From Phaeotremella fagi (lineage: Eukaryota; Basidiomycota; Tremellomycetes; Tremellales; Phaeotremellaceae), in assembly GCA_001599715.1 (NCBI GenBank), contig BCHU01000008.1, positions 434,001-498,000 on the forward strand: a DNA stretch of 64,000 nucleotides, read 5' to 3'. Position numbers and translations under genes: made by a program. Each line of letters begins with the position of its first letter. Position 1 is the stretch's first letter. Under the pieces are notes generated by a model, which was not told where the DNA came from, did no database searches, and saw only the letters and a list, made by a program, of their open reading frames with translations. This document shows, one piece after another, positions 34,204 through 45,253 of the stretch.

Positions 34204-35070
34204 ATGGCTTCAATATTCTCAGGATTCTTCAGTTGGTTAACTTCGTTATTCTTTTCAAAGAAATTAGAAGTTACGATAGTGGGATTACAAGTATGTAAAC
34301 CGTTTACATTTGATGATCAAAAGATACTGACAAAAGTCTTAGGCAAGTGGTAAAACATCGTATGTCAATTTGGGTTCGATTTTTATACTAACTTTAACAG
34401 CCTGGTTAACGTACTTGGATCAAATCAATGGTCGGAAGATGTAGTGCCTACAGTTGCTTTCAATTTACGTCAGGTTAGGAAGGGGAACGTCACGATGAAA
34501 GTCTGGGATGTAGCTGTGAGTGGTGGTTATATTTGTTTTTATACTTTGCTGATATTTTAACTCTTTAGGGTCAACCTAAATTTAGAGGAATGTGGGATAG
34601 ATATTGTAGAGGTGCAGATGCTATCGTGTATGTCAACCTATGCTCTCATTTGGAGTTGAGCTAATTAGTCAAATCGATAGTTACGTGGTCGACGCAGCTG
34701 ATGTAAGTTTATCTTTCAAATACTTAGAAAATACAAATATTGATTTATTCGATCAGTTGAAATCATTACCCACGTCAACGTCCGAACTTCATTCTCTACT
34801 CGCGTTACCCGCTCTTCAATCCGTTCCGCTTTTGGTGCTTGCCAATAAAAATGATTTGGAAGGGGCAATCGGGGTTGATGATTTGATCAAAGAGATGAGA
34901 TTAGGTGAAATCGGTGGGAGAGTGGTTTCTGTGAGTCAAGTCCTGAAATATTAACATTCGATTAGTCGATTCGTTCACTAATACCGATCTATTAGTGTTA
35001 TTCAACAAGTAACAAAACTAAACATAATCTGGATATCGTACTCGCATGGCTTTCGCAGCGAGCTCATTAA
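34204..35070 (+). CDS. ARL8: Arf-like small GTPase, ARL8-type
   Basis: The spliced product runs [45 protein letters not shown], then [62 protein letters not shown] and [24 protein letters not shown]. The amphipathic N-terminus without a myristoylation Gly, GQPKFRxMWxRYCRG and the final CYS...NIDI-type block are ARL8 hallmarks (lysosome/vacuole-associated trafficking). The switch II motif reads DVAGQ rather than the usual D(I/V)GGQ. The P-loop ASGKTS is encoded by a 17-nt exon (34343-34359). A 54-nt stretch (34703-34756) is stop-free, in frame and bounded by gtaagt..cag; splicing it gives a length equal to human ARL8 here. Confidence 0.85.
34343..34359 (+). other. 17-nt microexon encoding the ARL8 P-loop
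   Basis: The exon lies between ..gtcttag and gtatgt and encodes A-S-G-K-T plus two bases of Ser. The GTP-binding P-loop is otherwise absent from the gene, so the exon must be included for a working product. Confidence 0.85.
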
Positions 35071-36605
35071 GGAATGATACCAGATCGCCAATCTATTCAT
35101 TATTCATTTCAATTTCTACAGACTTGGTGGGAATAACCTGTAGCATACCTTTTACATTAGGATCACTTTCACGTCCATGTCTCATTATGGATAAATAAAT
35201 GCATGTTGTAATTATCCCAGTTCGGGAATTTTAATAGGACCAGGTCACTTGGAAACTCGTTCTTTGATTGTTTCACAATAACTTCTGACTAAAACGTTAC
35301 CGTTTCACGTTCACTAACAAGTCATAGATTGTCTTTCACAATGGATCAATGGGGTCTGCCTGTACTCTTACACGTCGTACTACTTCAAGACTCATGTGAC
35401 TTGACTTATACATTAATTCTCTCGGAGGTATACCCCACTACTAAACCTTATTTGACGACAACACACTGTCAAGCTGACGTCATTTTAATCTAACGGTTGT
35501 CAGGAGGAAAAGGGTGTATCCTTTGAGAAGAAAAGAAAGGAGCATCAAGAAAAAGCAGTGCGAGTTGCATCAAAGATCAATATAAGCGGGAAATGGAATT
35601 AAGACATTATGGATGAAAGATACCTTTCGATGGTTGGAGGGTTTAATAGGATCGATGACTAAGGATCAAATCGAAATCGAACGTCAGTGAATATGTGATA
35701 AAATCAAGACGAATTAATACCTCAATTCTGGAATCAAAATTACACGTTTTCCGTCAAGTGTGCAAGTGATGCAAGCGCAATCAATTCAAAGGATGTATCA
35801 GATTTGAGTACTCGCTTAACTATCTCAAAATCCCCGACGGTAACGGTCAAATGTAATTGATTACTTGACTAACCTCTTTTTCTAGGTCATCTCAATGGAT
35901 TCATTCGGGGGTATTAGGATTCCATTTTTCCATAGTGTCGTTTTAGAATGTTTTGCTTTTCAAACGTCAATCAATCGTCGTTTCACTCTTTCACCAGGAT
36001 ACGATGGAGATTGCTTAAACGATAATTGATTGATGGTGCTTTCTGCGTGACAGGTTGTCAATTTCAGTTCAGAAGCGGATCTCAACTTAATCTTATTCCT
36101 CGGCAGAAATTGCTACTACGAGTGAGTAACCAGTATAGTATCCAAGATGTTCAAAGAAACCAGACTAACAAATAATAAATACCGAGTTGACCAACGATTT
36201 ATTCCCTAAAGGAGTTTTTACGATCAGACCAACTTAAAATCTATTGTGTATCAAGGAGTCGTTTGTTCAAATCAATCACTCATCACAATCAAACCATCAA
36301 GATCATCAAAAATTTCTCGGGCGTAATGTTATCTTTAACCCCCCGTTGTGTATTTAATTTGAGTAATGAAAAGGAGGGATCAATGGGAGTAAAATGTGAA
36401 AAATACTACTTTGGGTTTAAGAAGTTTCGAGAATCAGTTTAAAGCGAAGGTGTAGCTGAGGAGAGGTGAGGTGAGGTGAGGCGAGGATGGAGCGTTATTG
36501 CTTTGTCACCGAGGATCTTGAGAGAACGTACATATAAAAGGGATATGATCTTTTGAATTTTCTTTCTTTTTCTTCAACTTATTATCAATATTCATTTACC
36601 ACTGG
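35071..36605. other. 1.5-kb gene-free region
   Basis: The longest stretch without a gene in the window. No open frame of note, no tRNA-like fold and no transposon ends recognised. It includes an aggtgaggtgaggtgaggcg repeat near 36465-36485, and TATAAAAG at 36533-36540 about 65 nt before the next start codon. It probably holds a long promoter or an unannotated non-coding transcript. Confidence 0.45.
36533..36540 (+). promoter_or_regulatory. TATA box of the AT-hook-like gene
   Basis: TATAAAAG is a canonical match located 66 nt upstream of the ATG at 36606, followed by a pyrimidine-rich stretch (ttttctttctttttcttc) typical of a fungal transcription start region. Confidence 0.5.
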
Positions 36606-38768
36606 ATGGATATCGATAAACTCATAACCAAAGATCCCCGTATCCGGGGATCACCTCCAACAGATGGTCCACTTCCCAACCAACGTCGACCATCCACACC
36701 TCTATCCCTCCTTGATCCCTCCCCATCACCCTCCCCATCTCTCCCATTCTCGCCATTACCACCTCTTCAACCCTCATCACACACTCCCCTTCTATTCCAA
36801 TCGCTTCCATCACTCTCTTCGATGAATCTATTAAACGTTTCATCGCCAGTGGCGGCATTCCATTTATCGCCGCCACTCATCCAACCTCTCGATAGATATG
36901 GAAGAGATCTCCCAAGGGATTTTCCACACCTATCTAATCCTTCAACAACATCCGAAACCTCTTTACCTCCTCGGTAAGTTATTTGTTTTTGTTTGAGATC
37001 AAAAACTGACACTCGGCTGTTTCAGGAGTAGTGCTCCAAACCCCCTCGCCACCACTACTCAACCCCCAACATCAACCGCAACCTCCACCTCCTCGAACCT
37101 CCAACTTCCAGCTTCCACCCAAGAATTAACTTGGGTGACTTGGGTACCACCAGAAGCTTTCCGGATCCTCAAACCGGAAGCCGTACCCACCAAAGATACA
37201 CCTTCTCAAGCTGGAAATCTTTTCGGAACTTTTATCAAGAAAGAAATTCCTGAAAAGAGGGTTCAATCTTCCCCTTCCACTTCCACATCCACTGGTAACG
37301 TCGACGGTCTAATTCGGACGATCTCCCACAGAGATCAACGTATCCCAATATCATCACCGTCGACAAACCTATTCACCTTATCATCCAATCCAAACCCACA
37401 TCCCTCCGCCTCATCCTCCACTTCCACTTCCCCTTCCACGACCAGACCCAAACCCTATTCGAGGCCGTCCTCGAATAAGCATCAGAAATCTTCTGCAACA
37501 ACAACAACATCAACCCCAACATCCACAAAACCATCGTCTCATTCGACCACCCCAGAAAAACAACTAAGACTCAAACCGGGTGGTCGACCTAAAAAAGATT
37601 TCTTCCCAGCCAATCGACATCTATCGTTCGTCTCGTCATCTGCCAAAATGGTCTCACCGTTCACTAGGGAACCTCTACGATCATCTGACAAAACGATTAC
37701 TACTGGTATAGGTAGTAGTTCAACTTCGATAGTCAGAGCTCGATCAGGTTCTTTGGCAGATATTAGGGGTGGTAATGAGGATCCATCGGTTTTAATGAAG
37801 GAATATACTAGATTACATCCAACGATCTCAGCATTTCCTTTTCCGATCCCTCAATCGTCTCAGTTGATTGTTTCACCTTCAATCGCACAATCTTCTTTGA
37901 CGACTAAAATTCATCCACCACCCCAGACTTATCAGCCGCTCTCACCAATCCGAGAAACAAGTGAACCACCACTACAAGATCATGGAATTGACGAAGACAG
38001 TCGAAATAGGTTGGGAATGAGACGAAGATGGTCATCGGGTGATGATCGAGAAGAAGATTTCTCTTTGGAAGGGGGAACAGATAGGAAAGGTAAAAGGAGG
38101 TAAGTCGATTGTCATTCTTTTCCAGAGTGATACCGAATTGATTCGTTGACAGTGGTCGCGAAGAGCGATCTGATCAGAACCAAACAAACCTGAATCAGGT
38201 CGTCAACTCTCGTATCGATAAAAAACAAAAACTTCAAATCGATGATAGAGTTTTAACATTGACCGCTCCTTTCACCTTGACGAAAAATCCTTATCCTCAT
38301 CCATTACCGCATCCTCAACCCGACCTCCCCACCTATCCCGATATTCAACCTCAATATCGGACAATCGCTGATGACCTGTTATCCATCTTCCCAGGTCATC
38401 AAAATCCCATCTTCTCATATCCACAACCCCGAACCCAGCAACATCAACAGCAAATGATCACCACCATTCTCGATCCACACCCCGATGAAACCGCGAAACC
38501 CCCGTATATCCTTTCACCATTCACGACTTCGTTCGATAGATCGACCAGCGATTCCCAAGAGGTTCATCCTCCTCCACCTCCAATTAGTAGTGAAGCTATA
38601 CCAAAAACGAGAGTTAGACGTAAATCAAAAGTTAACGCCACGTCTATCTCTCAAGCTTCTATCATGGGAATCGGTCGTGAATTGAATAAAGAAGAGAAAA
38701 GGAGGATATACGAATCCATTGGGTTACCCAATCGTGGTAAGGGGTTGAAAAAAATGGATCATCTTTAA
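36606..38768 (+). CDS. Disordered Ser/Pro/Thr-rich protein with AT-hook-like motif, function unknown
   Basis: About 680 aa in three exons; splices are at PPR|SSAPNP and GKRR|SGREERS. The N-terminus is MDIDKLITKDPRIRGSPPTDGP, followed by a very Pro/Ser-rich segment. A possible ordered patch is TWVTWVPPEAFRILKPEAVP. A basic LRLKPGGRPKKDFFPANRHLS contains a GRP core flanked by Lys, like an AT-hook. The C-terminus has VRRKSKVNATSISQASIMG and KEEKRRIYESIGLPNRGKGLKKM, again basic. The composition suggests a nuclear regulator, but no DNA-binding domain is certain. I do not recognise a family. Confidence 0.65.
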
Positions 38769-39208
38769 ATTCATTCGATAACAATTTATGGTGACATCTT
38801 TGGGTTTGGTTGTGGTTTTGGTTTCTCTCTCGGTTTCGGTTCTTGGTTTTCGTTTTCGTTTTCGGTTTCAATCAATCAATTTCATCTCTCAAATCATCAT
38901 CTCAACACGGCATCAAGTGCGTTATAATTCTTTCCAATTCAAATTTTCTCCAAACTTGTCTTGGTTCATTCGCATAACTATACCCTACATCTCAACTATA
39001 CCTCGGTGAGATAACAACTCACGATAGATTTTGGGTATTCGGATCATCGTTTTTCCGTTCGTTTCCAAGAATTCTTTTCTGTATCGATAGTAAATTTGTA
39101 TCTATAGTAAACTTGTATCGATAGTCAACCAAAAATGCACAATAACAATGATATGCATATGCATGAGGCATGAGAAAGCTTGAGCGATTACTGTATCCAC
39201 AGTTTAAT
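38769..39208. other. Convergent intergenic region with simple repeats
   Basis: It lies between the stop codons of the AT-hook-like gene and CRY-DASH. It contains a ggttt/cggttt/cgtttt simple repeat (about 38805-38870), a three-copy 17-nt tandem repeat (39080-39130) and an atatgcatatgcatg palindrome near 39153. No gene. Confidence 0.5.
39080..39130. repeat. Three tandem copies of a 17-nt unit
   Basis: Units tgtatcgatagtaaatt (39080-39096), tgtatctatagtaaact (39097-39113) and tgtatcgatagtcaacc (39114-39130) follow each other without gaps and differ at one to three positions. The core TATCKATAGT is self-complementary in part (ATCGAT in copies 1 and 3). Confidence 0.85.
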
Positions 39209-41550
39209 TCAAGTTCTCTTCCCACCTCGTCCACCACCACGACCTCCACCCCCACCTCTCCTCTTGAAAGAATTCCCAGGTTGACCACCACTCCTACCAT
39301 AATGTTTCTTCCATTGAGGTTGTTCAATAACAGGTTGACTCGGATAATCACCATATTGTTTTCGAGTCACTATACCAACATCAATACTATCGTACGACTA
39401 AAACTTACACCAAGGGGTTTGGATCGTCTCGTCACTCAAATCTTTCAGTTCTGGTAGCCATAACCTTACATAATCACCTTGGGGATCGTAATCCGCTGCT
39501 TGCTTTATGGGATTGAATTGACGAGATGATCGGGGATCGTTACCGACTCCAGCTGTTTGTTTCTGTTAACGTCTAGAATCCTTTTTGGATGGGTGACTTA
39601 CCTTGATATTGCCTTTAAAGTGTCATAGAGATTAACGCTATTCGATGCAAACTACATTGAACTTACCAATTACCCCAACTTTTATATGTTAGCATATGAA
39701 AACCAAAACAGGGTTCAAACGTCAAACTCACTTTGAACAAGTATCATAATCGATAAGATGAGTTTCGAAAAACTCCGCTCCGATCCTCCAATCGACATAT
39801 CTATGACCAAAGCGTTAATCCTCATCCCCACCACTAAAAGCAGAACATACAAATCCTTGACCAAGAAACTCGCAACATTCTGTCTACCTCTATTACTCAT
39901 CCAACCAGTCTCTCTCAATTCTCGAATGTTGGCATCAACAAATGGAACTCCAGTACGACCTTCACACCATAATCTACCTTTATCGTTTGGATCGTTAAAG
40001 TCTGGTGAATGCCATTCTGAAGGTTTAGGTCTCTCGCTGGCTGGATAGGTTTTCACTTGTTCGGAGAATCCGGTGGGGTTGAATAATGTTGACGAGGGGG
40101 ATTGGGTTTTTGAATTGGAATATTTTAGAGTTGTGTATTGGAAGAAATCTCTCCAAAGTAATTCAAAGATTATCCCTATTTGAATTCAACCATTTAGCTG
40201 TGTACATTTGGCGAGTGATCATCGACCAAACTCACAATAGACATTATTGTAGTCTTCCTTATTCCTACCGACGACGTGTAACAATTGTCCAACCCTCCAA
40301 CCAGCCTCTCTAGCAGATAACGAACCTAGACTCAACCAAACCGAAAATTTCGTACTGAACCCTTCACCCACTAAACCGTTTCGAGTAGATTTGTAAGATT
40401 TAGCTTTGCTACCACCAACCCATTTATCACTTTCTTCATGTCCGACATAATCTTCCAATCTACTTAGAGCATGTTCTTCACCTCCAAAGAATGGAATTGC
40501 GGAATTAGGATGAAGTTTGGGTGGAATTGATTCGGTAATCGTTGATGACCATCCGCCTATCGGTGGATTATCCAAAATCGGTTTAACGAGTTTCGAGTAT
40601 AATTTATCGACGGTTTCGACATCTTTGTTGATCCACCCACCTTTTCCGTTCTCGATTTTGGATTGATCAGAAGATACTTTTGGATATGGTTTGAGATTCT
40701 TCCCATCTTTCCCAACAGATACAACAATCTCTTGAACGTCCTTCCCATTAGTTCTCCATTTAGCAGTCTGCAAAGGAGCTTCCAACATACCACCCCCAAG
40801 TCCCAATCCCAAACCTTCAACAGATTTCCGAAAGCTGGTATAAACGTCAGGCGTCGATGTTCGAGGATCAAAAGGTAATTTCCCGCTTGGAACAAGTGTT
40901 TTCGAATCGTTCAGATGTAATTTAACATCAACAAGATTGTTTTTTAAATTGTTGATCATTGTTTTCTCTTCAACTGTATATTCATCTTGTGCCCAAACTC
41001 CTTCAATGGTGTTACCCTCTTTAGAGAGTTGCGAGATCAAGTTCGGTAGTAGGATTTCCGGTTTACCATATCCTATAAGTAGGTCTCCGCCTGATCTTCT
41101 GTATGTATCGCGTAACGAGTACACTGATTGTATAAGATGTAACAGTCTGTGTGGAGAGGTTCTAGTGAATTTACCAACTCGTGAAATAGGTGTGTTTTGT
41201 GATTTGGACGGTCGAGGATGATTTGGATTTTGGGGTATATCGTCATCCTCTGTAGAATCGGATTGGTTTTGAAGAGTTGATGAAATATTGTCTAGAGGTG
41301 TCAAATCAATCTGTCTCTGATCAAATATATAGATCGGTAGAAAATGTGTTACATTCTTCGATATTCTACTTGATTCATCGTGTGATAAAGAAAGTGAAGG
41401 TGAATCGTGAACTCTCAAGTCCAGAGTGTGGAGATGGATGAAGATGTTGTTCTTTGACATTGTTGTTGTTGCAATCGTACGACGGTAATGATGTTGAGAA
41501 TGAGTTTTCAATTTTCCAAAGATCATTCGTTGGAATGTAAATCGATTCAA
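39209..41550 (-). CDS. Cryptochrome DASH (CRY-DASH), photolyase family, with RGG tail
   Basis: The N-terminal photolyase domain begins [22 protein letters not shown], with [22 protein letters not shown] and [11 protein letters not shown] (antenna-binding alpha/beta domain). The FAD domain includes [155 protein letters not shown]. These fit CRY-DASH (blue-light flavoprotein, single-strand photolyase or signalling). The C-terminus is a basic Gly-rich [21 protein letters not shown] tail, suggesting RNA binding. An N-terminal extension of 30 residues before MSKNN could target mitochondria. At least four introns lie in the C-terminal third. Confidence 0.9.
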
Positions 41551-42069
41551 GAGATGGAAATGGTAAACTTTTCATTTTTCACGATCGGATTACGAAAATC
41601 AAAACCCAGAATGTAACGAAACGTCAGTCGCGTAAGTTTAGGCAAACGATCGGCTCAACCCTTAAAATGTAATGTTGGAAGCAGAGGAAGACATTGCGGA
41701 TTGAGCTGCGATTGGCATAGCTTCAAGAGAACTGCGAATTTAGATAAGATAGTGAATGAAATAGATTAACACAACCATAACACTCTCTTGTATGCGACCA
41801 CATCATCAATCTAGACCTACATGAATGGTCAAAATGAAAATATTCTTCCATTTCCACAACATCAGTGATGACGTCAATGTTATCTTAGTTAGCTCTAGTT
41901 CCTGGCGGATGTCTGTGCGTAAGGTGGATGGTAGGTCCAGCAAAGTGATGCGGTATAGTATAGTTTGGAGCTACTATTAATAAATCTATAAGAGTCAGAA
42001 GAATCTGTGAGAATTATCAAAGAATGAAGAGAACATCTCTTCCTCGCCACTGAAACCCAAATTATCACC
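41551..42069. other. Divergent promoter, CRY-DASH / DUF7330 genes
   Basis: 519 nt; includes gcggtatagtatagtttgg near 41951 and AT-rich ctattaataaatctataagag near 41974, probably core promoter of the DUF7330 gene. No gene seen. Confidence 0.45.
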
Positions 42070-44195
42070 ATGGCACTCTCTTCATCCTATCAAGCTCGAC
42101 ACTCTCTACCCAGTCGATCTCCCAGATCAAAACCGCTCTCGTTATCGTTAAACGAGTATCAACCACTAACCCTAGACAGAGAAGCAGTTGAAGCAGCTTA
42201 TCAACAATCTCTGCGTTCACCATCAGATATCTCCCTAGCGTCAATATCAACATCTGATCATTCGATCCGAACCCAATCAACCGGTGTCGGACTCGGATTC
42301 CATCTCCCACATTCCCAATCGACACTCTCCCAACATCTGAAAGCTGGTGAGAACCCTCATGTAATTCGATCTTCCACTTCACCGAATCTCGCTGGTATAG
42401 GCGCAGGTCATTCCATGTCACCTTCACCTACACAGTATTATCCGAAATTACCTTCCACCCAAGATCTCCATACTCCACTTTCACCTGTACCCGGTTCACC
42501 CGGAAGTCCTGGTGTTCCCCCTCGACCTTCTATCCCGTATGGTGAATCTTTGATAGGTCGATTACAGGGTAATCAGGTCCCTGATGAACAGTCTGTCGTT
42601 GAACAACCAAATCCTATGTCGATGGATGTAGACGAAGGTTTTTCTAGTGGTGGCGAAGGTTCTAGTCAGATGCATAACAATGCCAGAGGTAAAAGAAGAG
42701 CTTTACCACAGGTTCCAACTAATGTACCTACAGCAGTAAGTTCTTTCTAGACCGACGGTCATTGTTAAACTCAACTAATAATGCTCTTAGGAGCCACCAC
42801 AATGGGAGTAAGTGAACAATGTATTTCAACAACATAAACTGACATGACCCAGACCTGATTACAAATCCACCATCCCAAATTCACTTACATCAGCATCAGC
42901 TCAGAACGCCTACGCCCAATTATCAGCTCCACCACCGAATCTGCCACCCCGTCGAACACAACCATTCCGACAAGCAGCCCAAAATCGCGATTACATCTCA
43001 CAAACCAGACCTGGTATGAGTACAAGATATTCCGGTAGTCAAGCGACTCTCCCTCGTTCATTGAGTCAAAACATAGTGACTGGTAATAATGGTGACGTAG
43101 TTCCTGGACCTACTTTCATGAATTTACCAAACGGTGCACCAAATGGTAATAGTGAAAACATGGATATCTCAGAAACTGAACAGAATCTCGATCAAGCACA
43201 ACCCCCTCGAAACCGACCTCAAGCAGAGAAAGAAGTTTCATTGAGAGCAGAAGGGAATACCCCAATTTGGTCAACGCATTATTTCGATCCCAGTCTCTCC
43301 CAATCTCTAGTTTTCCTTCCACCAGTTATAACATCAGCCGCGAACCTAGCTTTATCAGCAGCGTCTTCCGGCAAAAGAAAGAGATTCTCGACGACTACCG
43401 GCGCACCTCTCGACGGTGTCGCCAGGGAATTGAAGGAATGGATCGTTCCACCTGATGGACGATTCGTTGGTGAACACGGTGGGATCGAGTTGGGGATTGC
43501 TGTGGTTGATTCTGGTGGGCAGGAATGGGGTCAGGAAGCTGGTAGGAAGAAGGGCAGGGTTGAAGTTGTTTCGAAAAGTGGTGGTGTCAAGATTGATTTG
43601 GTAAGTGGTTCGAATATAGATTTGGGTTCACCTTCTGACATGTTGTAGATTGAAGTTGACGCTAATCGTCAAATTGATCTTCGAGTGGAAAGTAAATCTG
43701 GAGACGTTTTGATTCTTCTGTAAGTCGACTCTTCAATCCCATGCTGACCAATATAGACCTTCTACTTATCACGGACCGATCCATGTGACCAATCCGTCCA
43801 ATCCACCTAAATTCCTACCAATCCTCTCAGCCCAACTGAAACAACAGGCCAACCCCTATCAAGCCTTCCATTCAACTTTCGTAGTCCCACTCCACCACCA
43901 ACAAAATCCCCAAAAGAACAACACGATCGAACATCGGATGATCTCGAAAATCCAGAAATTCGTTCCACCAGCTCTGAGAGAACAGGACGATTATGTCGAC
44001 ATGGCGAAAGACGGTTATTCGTCTTTCAGTCGGGGTGAACATAGTAAGATTAGTGTTCAGTGTTCGAAAGGGCGTGTTGTTTTCGGGTATAGAGAGAGTT
44101 TGGATGAGAATATGGTGGAGGGTTTGAAGTTGGGTGTTGGGGTGCAGAAGTTTATTGGTGGGAAGAAGGGGAAGAAGAGATGGTGGAAATCTTAG
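42070..44195 (+). CDS. DUF7330-type protein with disordered N-terminus
   Basis: The N-terminal half is Ser/Pro-rich (MALSSSYQARHSLPSRSPRSK, PVPGSPGSPGVPPRPS, PPPNLPPRRTQPFRQ). The C-terminal domain is a beta-repeat of the type assigned to DUF7330: FVGEHGGIELGIAVVDSGGQ, GGVKIDLIEVDANRQIDLRVESKSGDVLILLPSTYHGPI, and FSRGEHSKISVQCSKGRVVFGYRESLDE. It ends in a basic GGKKGKKRWWKS. Such proteins are common in basidiomycetes and have no assigned function. The exon at 42791-42807 is 17 nt (EPPQWE). No TM or signal peptide. The C-terminal basic Trp-Trp tail might bind membrane; this is inference. Confidence 0.78.
42791..42807 (+). other. 17-nt microexon of the DUF7330 gene
   Basis: The exon lies between ..gctcttag and gtaagt and encodes E-P-P-Q-W plus two bases. 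It keeps the frame between VPTNVPTA and PDYKSTIPN. Confidence 0.7.
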
Positions 44196-44452
44196 TGCTG
44201 GTTTGGTTTTGTTTTGATTGGGATCTGTATACACGACTCGTTACGTTGGTTTGATATTCTAGGATACGGTGGTTTATAATGATTATACACGAGGATTCGG
44301 TCTAATGAATAATAATGATACAAGAAGGGAGGTGATTGTTTTACGACTTGATATGATTTAATGCATAAGTGTGATGATACAGCTGTTGACAAATCAGCTC
44401 ATCCCCATATCAAAAATTGGAAGCAACATACCAATAACAAGCCAGCAGCCCC

Positions 44453-45079
44453 TCAGAAACCTAGACAAAAGGTTAGTTCAAGCCTTGTAAAAAGAGGAAA
44501 AGACATACAACAATCACAATCAAACGGACATAAAGGTGTACCCCCAGCTTCAGGATCAATCCCCAATTCAGCTTCTTTAAAGATCAAAAATCCTTCTTCA
44601 GTTTTCCGACCTCACCACCATTGGTAAGTACTATTTAACACAAAAGAAAAATTGGAATGAAACCTACGAGGTCCATCACCACGACTATCTCTGAACAGCG
44701 CTTCGTCCTCGATTTCTTTCCTATCCCGCTTTTTGACTTTATTCGTGGGTTGGGAATCAACTTTTGTAGTGGGTTTGGAAATTTGGACGGAAGGATCGAT
44801 GATTTCTACTACCTTGGATGTGGGAGTTGTTGTTTGTGCTTCAGGGATGAAGGATTGGATAGTTTTAGTTTTAGTCTTTTTCTTGGTTTTCGAGGTGGAG
44901 TCGTGGGTATCTGACGATATCGAGGTTGGTTTTGAGTTTGATGGACCAGCAATTGGTTTCACCTCTTTGTGAGATGTTGGTTTAGGTTTTTTGGTATTGA
45001 AAATATCATCTATCGAAGATTTCACTTCAGTTTCTTTTGTTGGTTTGGTTGAGCTGGACGTAGATGTTTTCTTTGCCAT
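44453..45079 (-). CDS. DUF1764 family protein
   Basis: MAKKTSTSSSTKPTKETEVKSSIDDIFNTKKPKP begins a Lys/Ser/Thr-rich disordered protein of about 180 aa. The conserved C-terminus is spliced as DSRGDGPRRKTEEGFLIFKEAELGID followed by PEAGGTPLCPFDCDCCF, which is the diagnostic DUF1764 ending. The final exon contributes only 8 coding nt (44453-44460: end of Cys, Phe, stop). Reading through instead would replace the terminal Phe. The family is eukaryote-wide and uncharacterised; the IDDIFN motif and basic composition hint at a nucleolar role, as inference. It is convergent with the DUF7330 gene. Confidence 0.85.
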
Positions 45080-45253
45080 GCTGCGTGGTTTCTTTTATTC
45101 CAAAGAAAAGGTGAATATAAATGTAAATGGAAGATGAAATGTGAACGATGAAAAAGGACACGAACTCGAATTTTTTTGTTGACATTTAGTGGCGGACTAA
45201 TGCGTCACTGTGCACTGTTGCTGCTTCACCAGATACATCAGACATCACACAAA

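Noticed and set aside
39170..39457. Plus-strand frame rich in Thr/Pro opposite the CRY-DASH tail
   Set aside because: It is antisense to the Gly/Arg-rich C-terminus of CRY-DASH and explained by it.
43872..44234. Minus-strand open frame over the DUF7330 domain
   Set aside because: Antisense shadow of a firmly supported exon.
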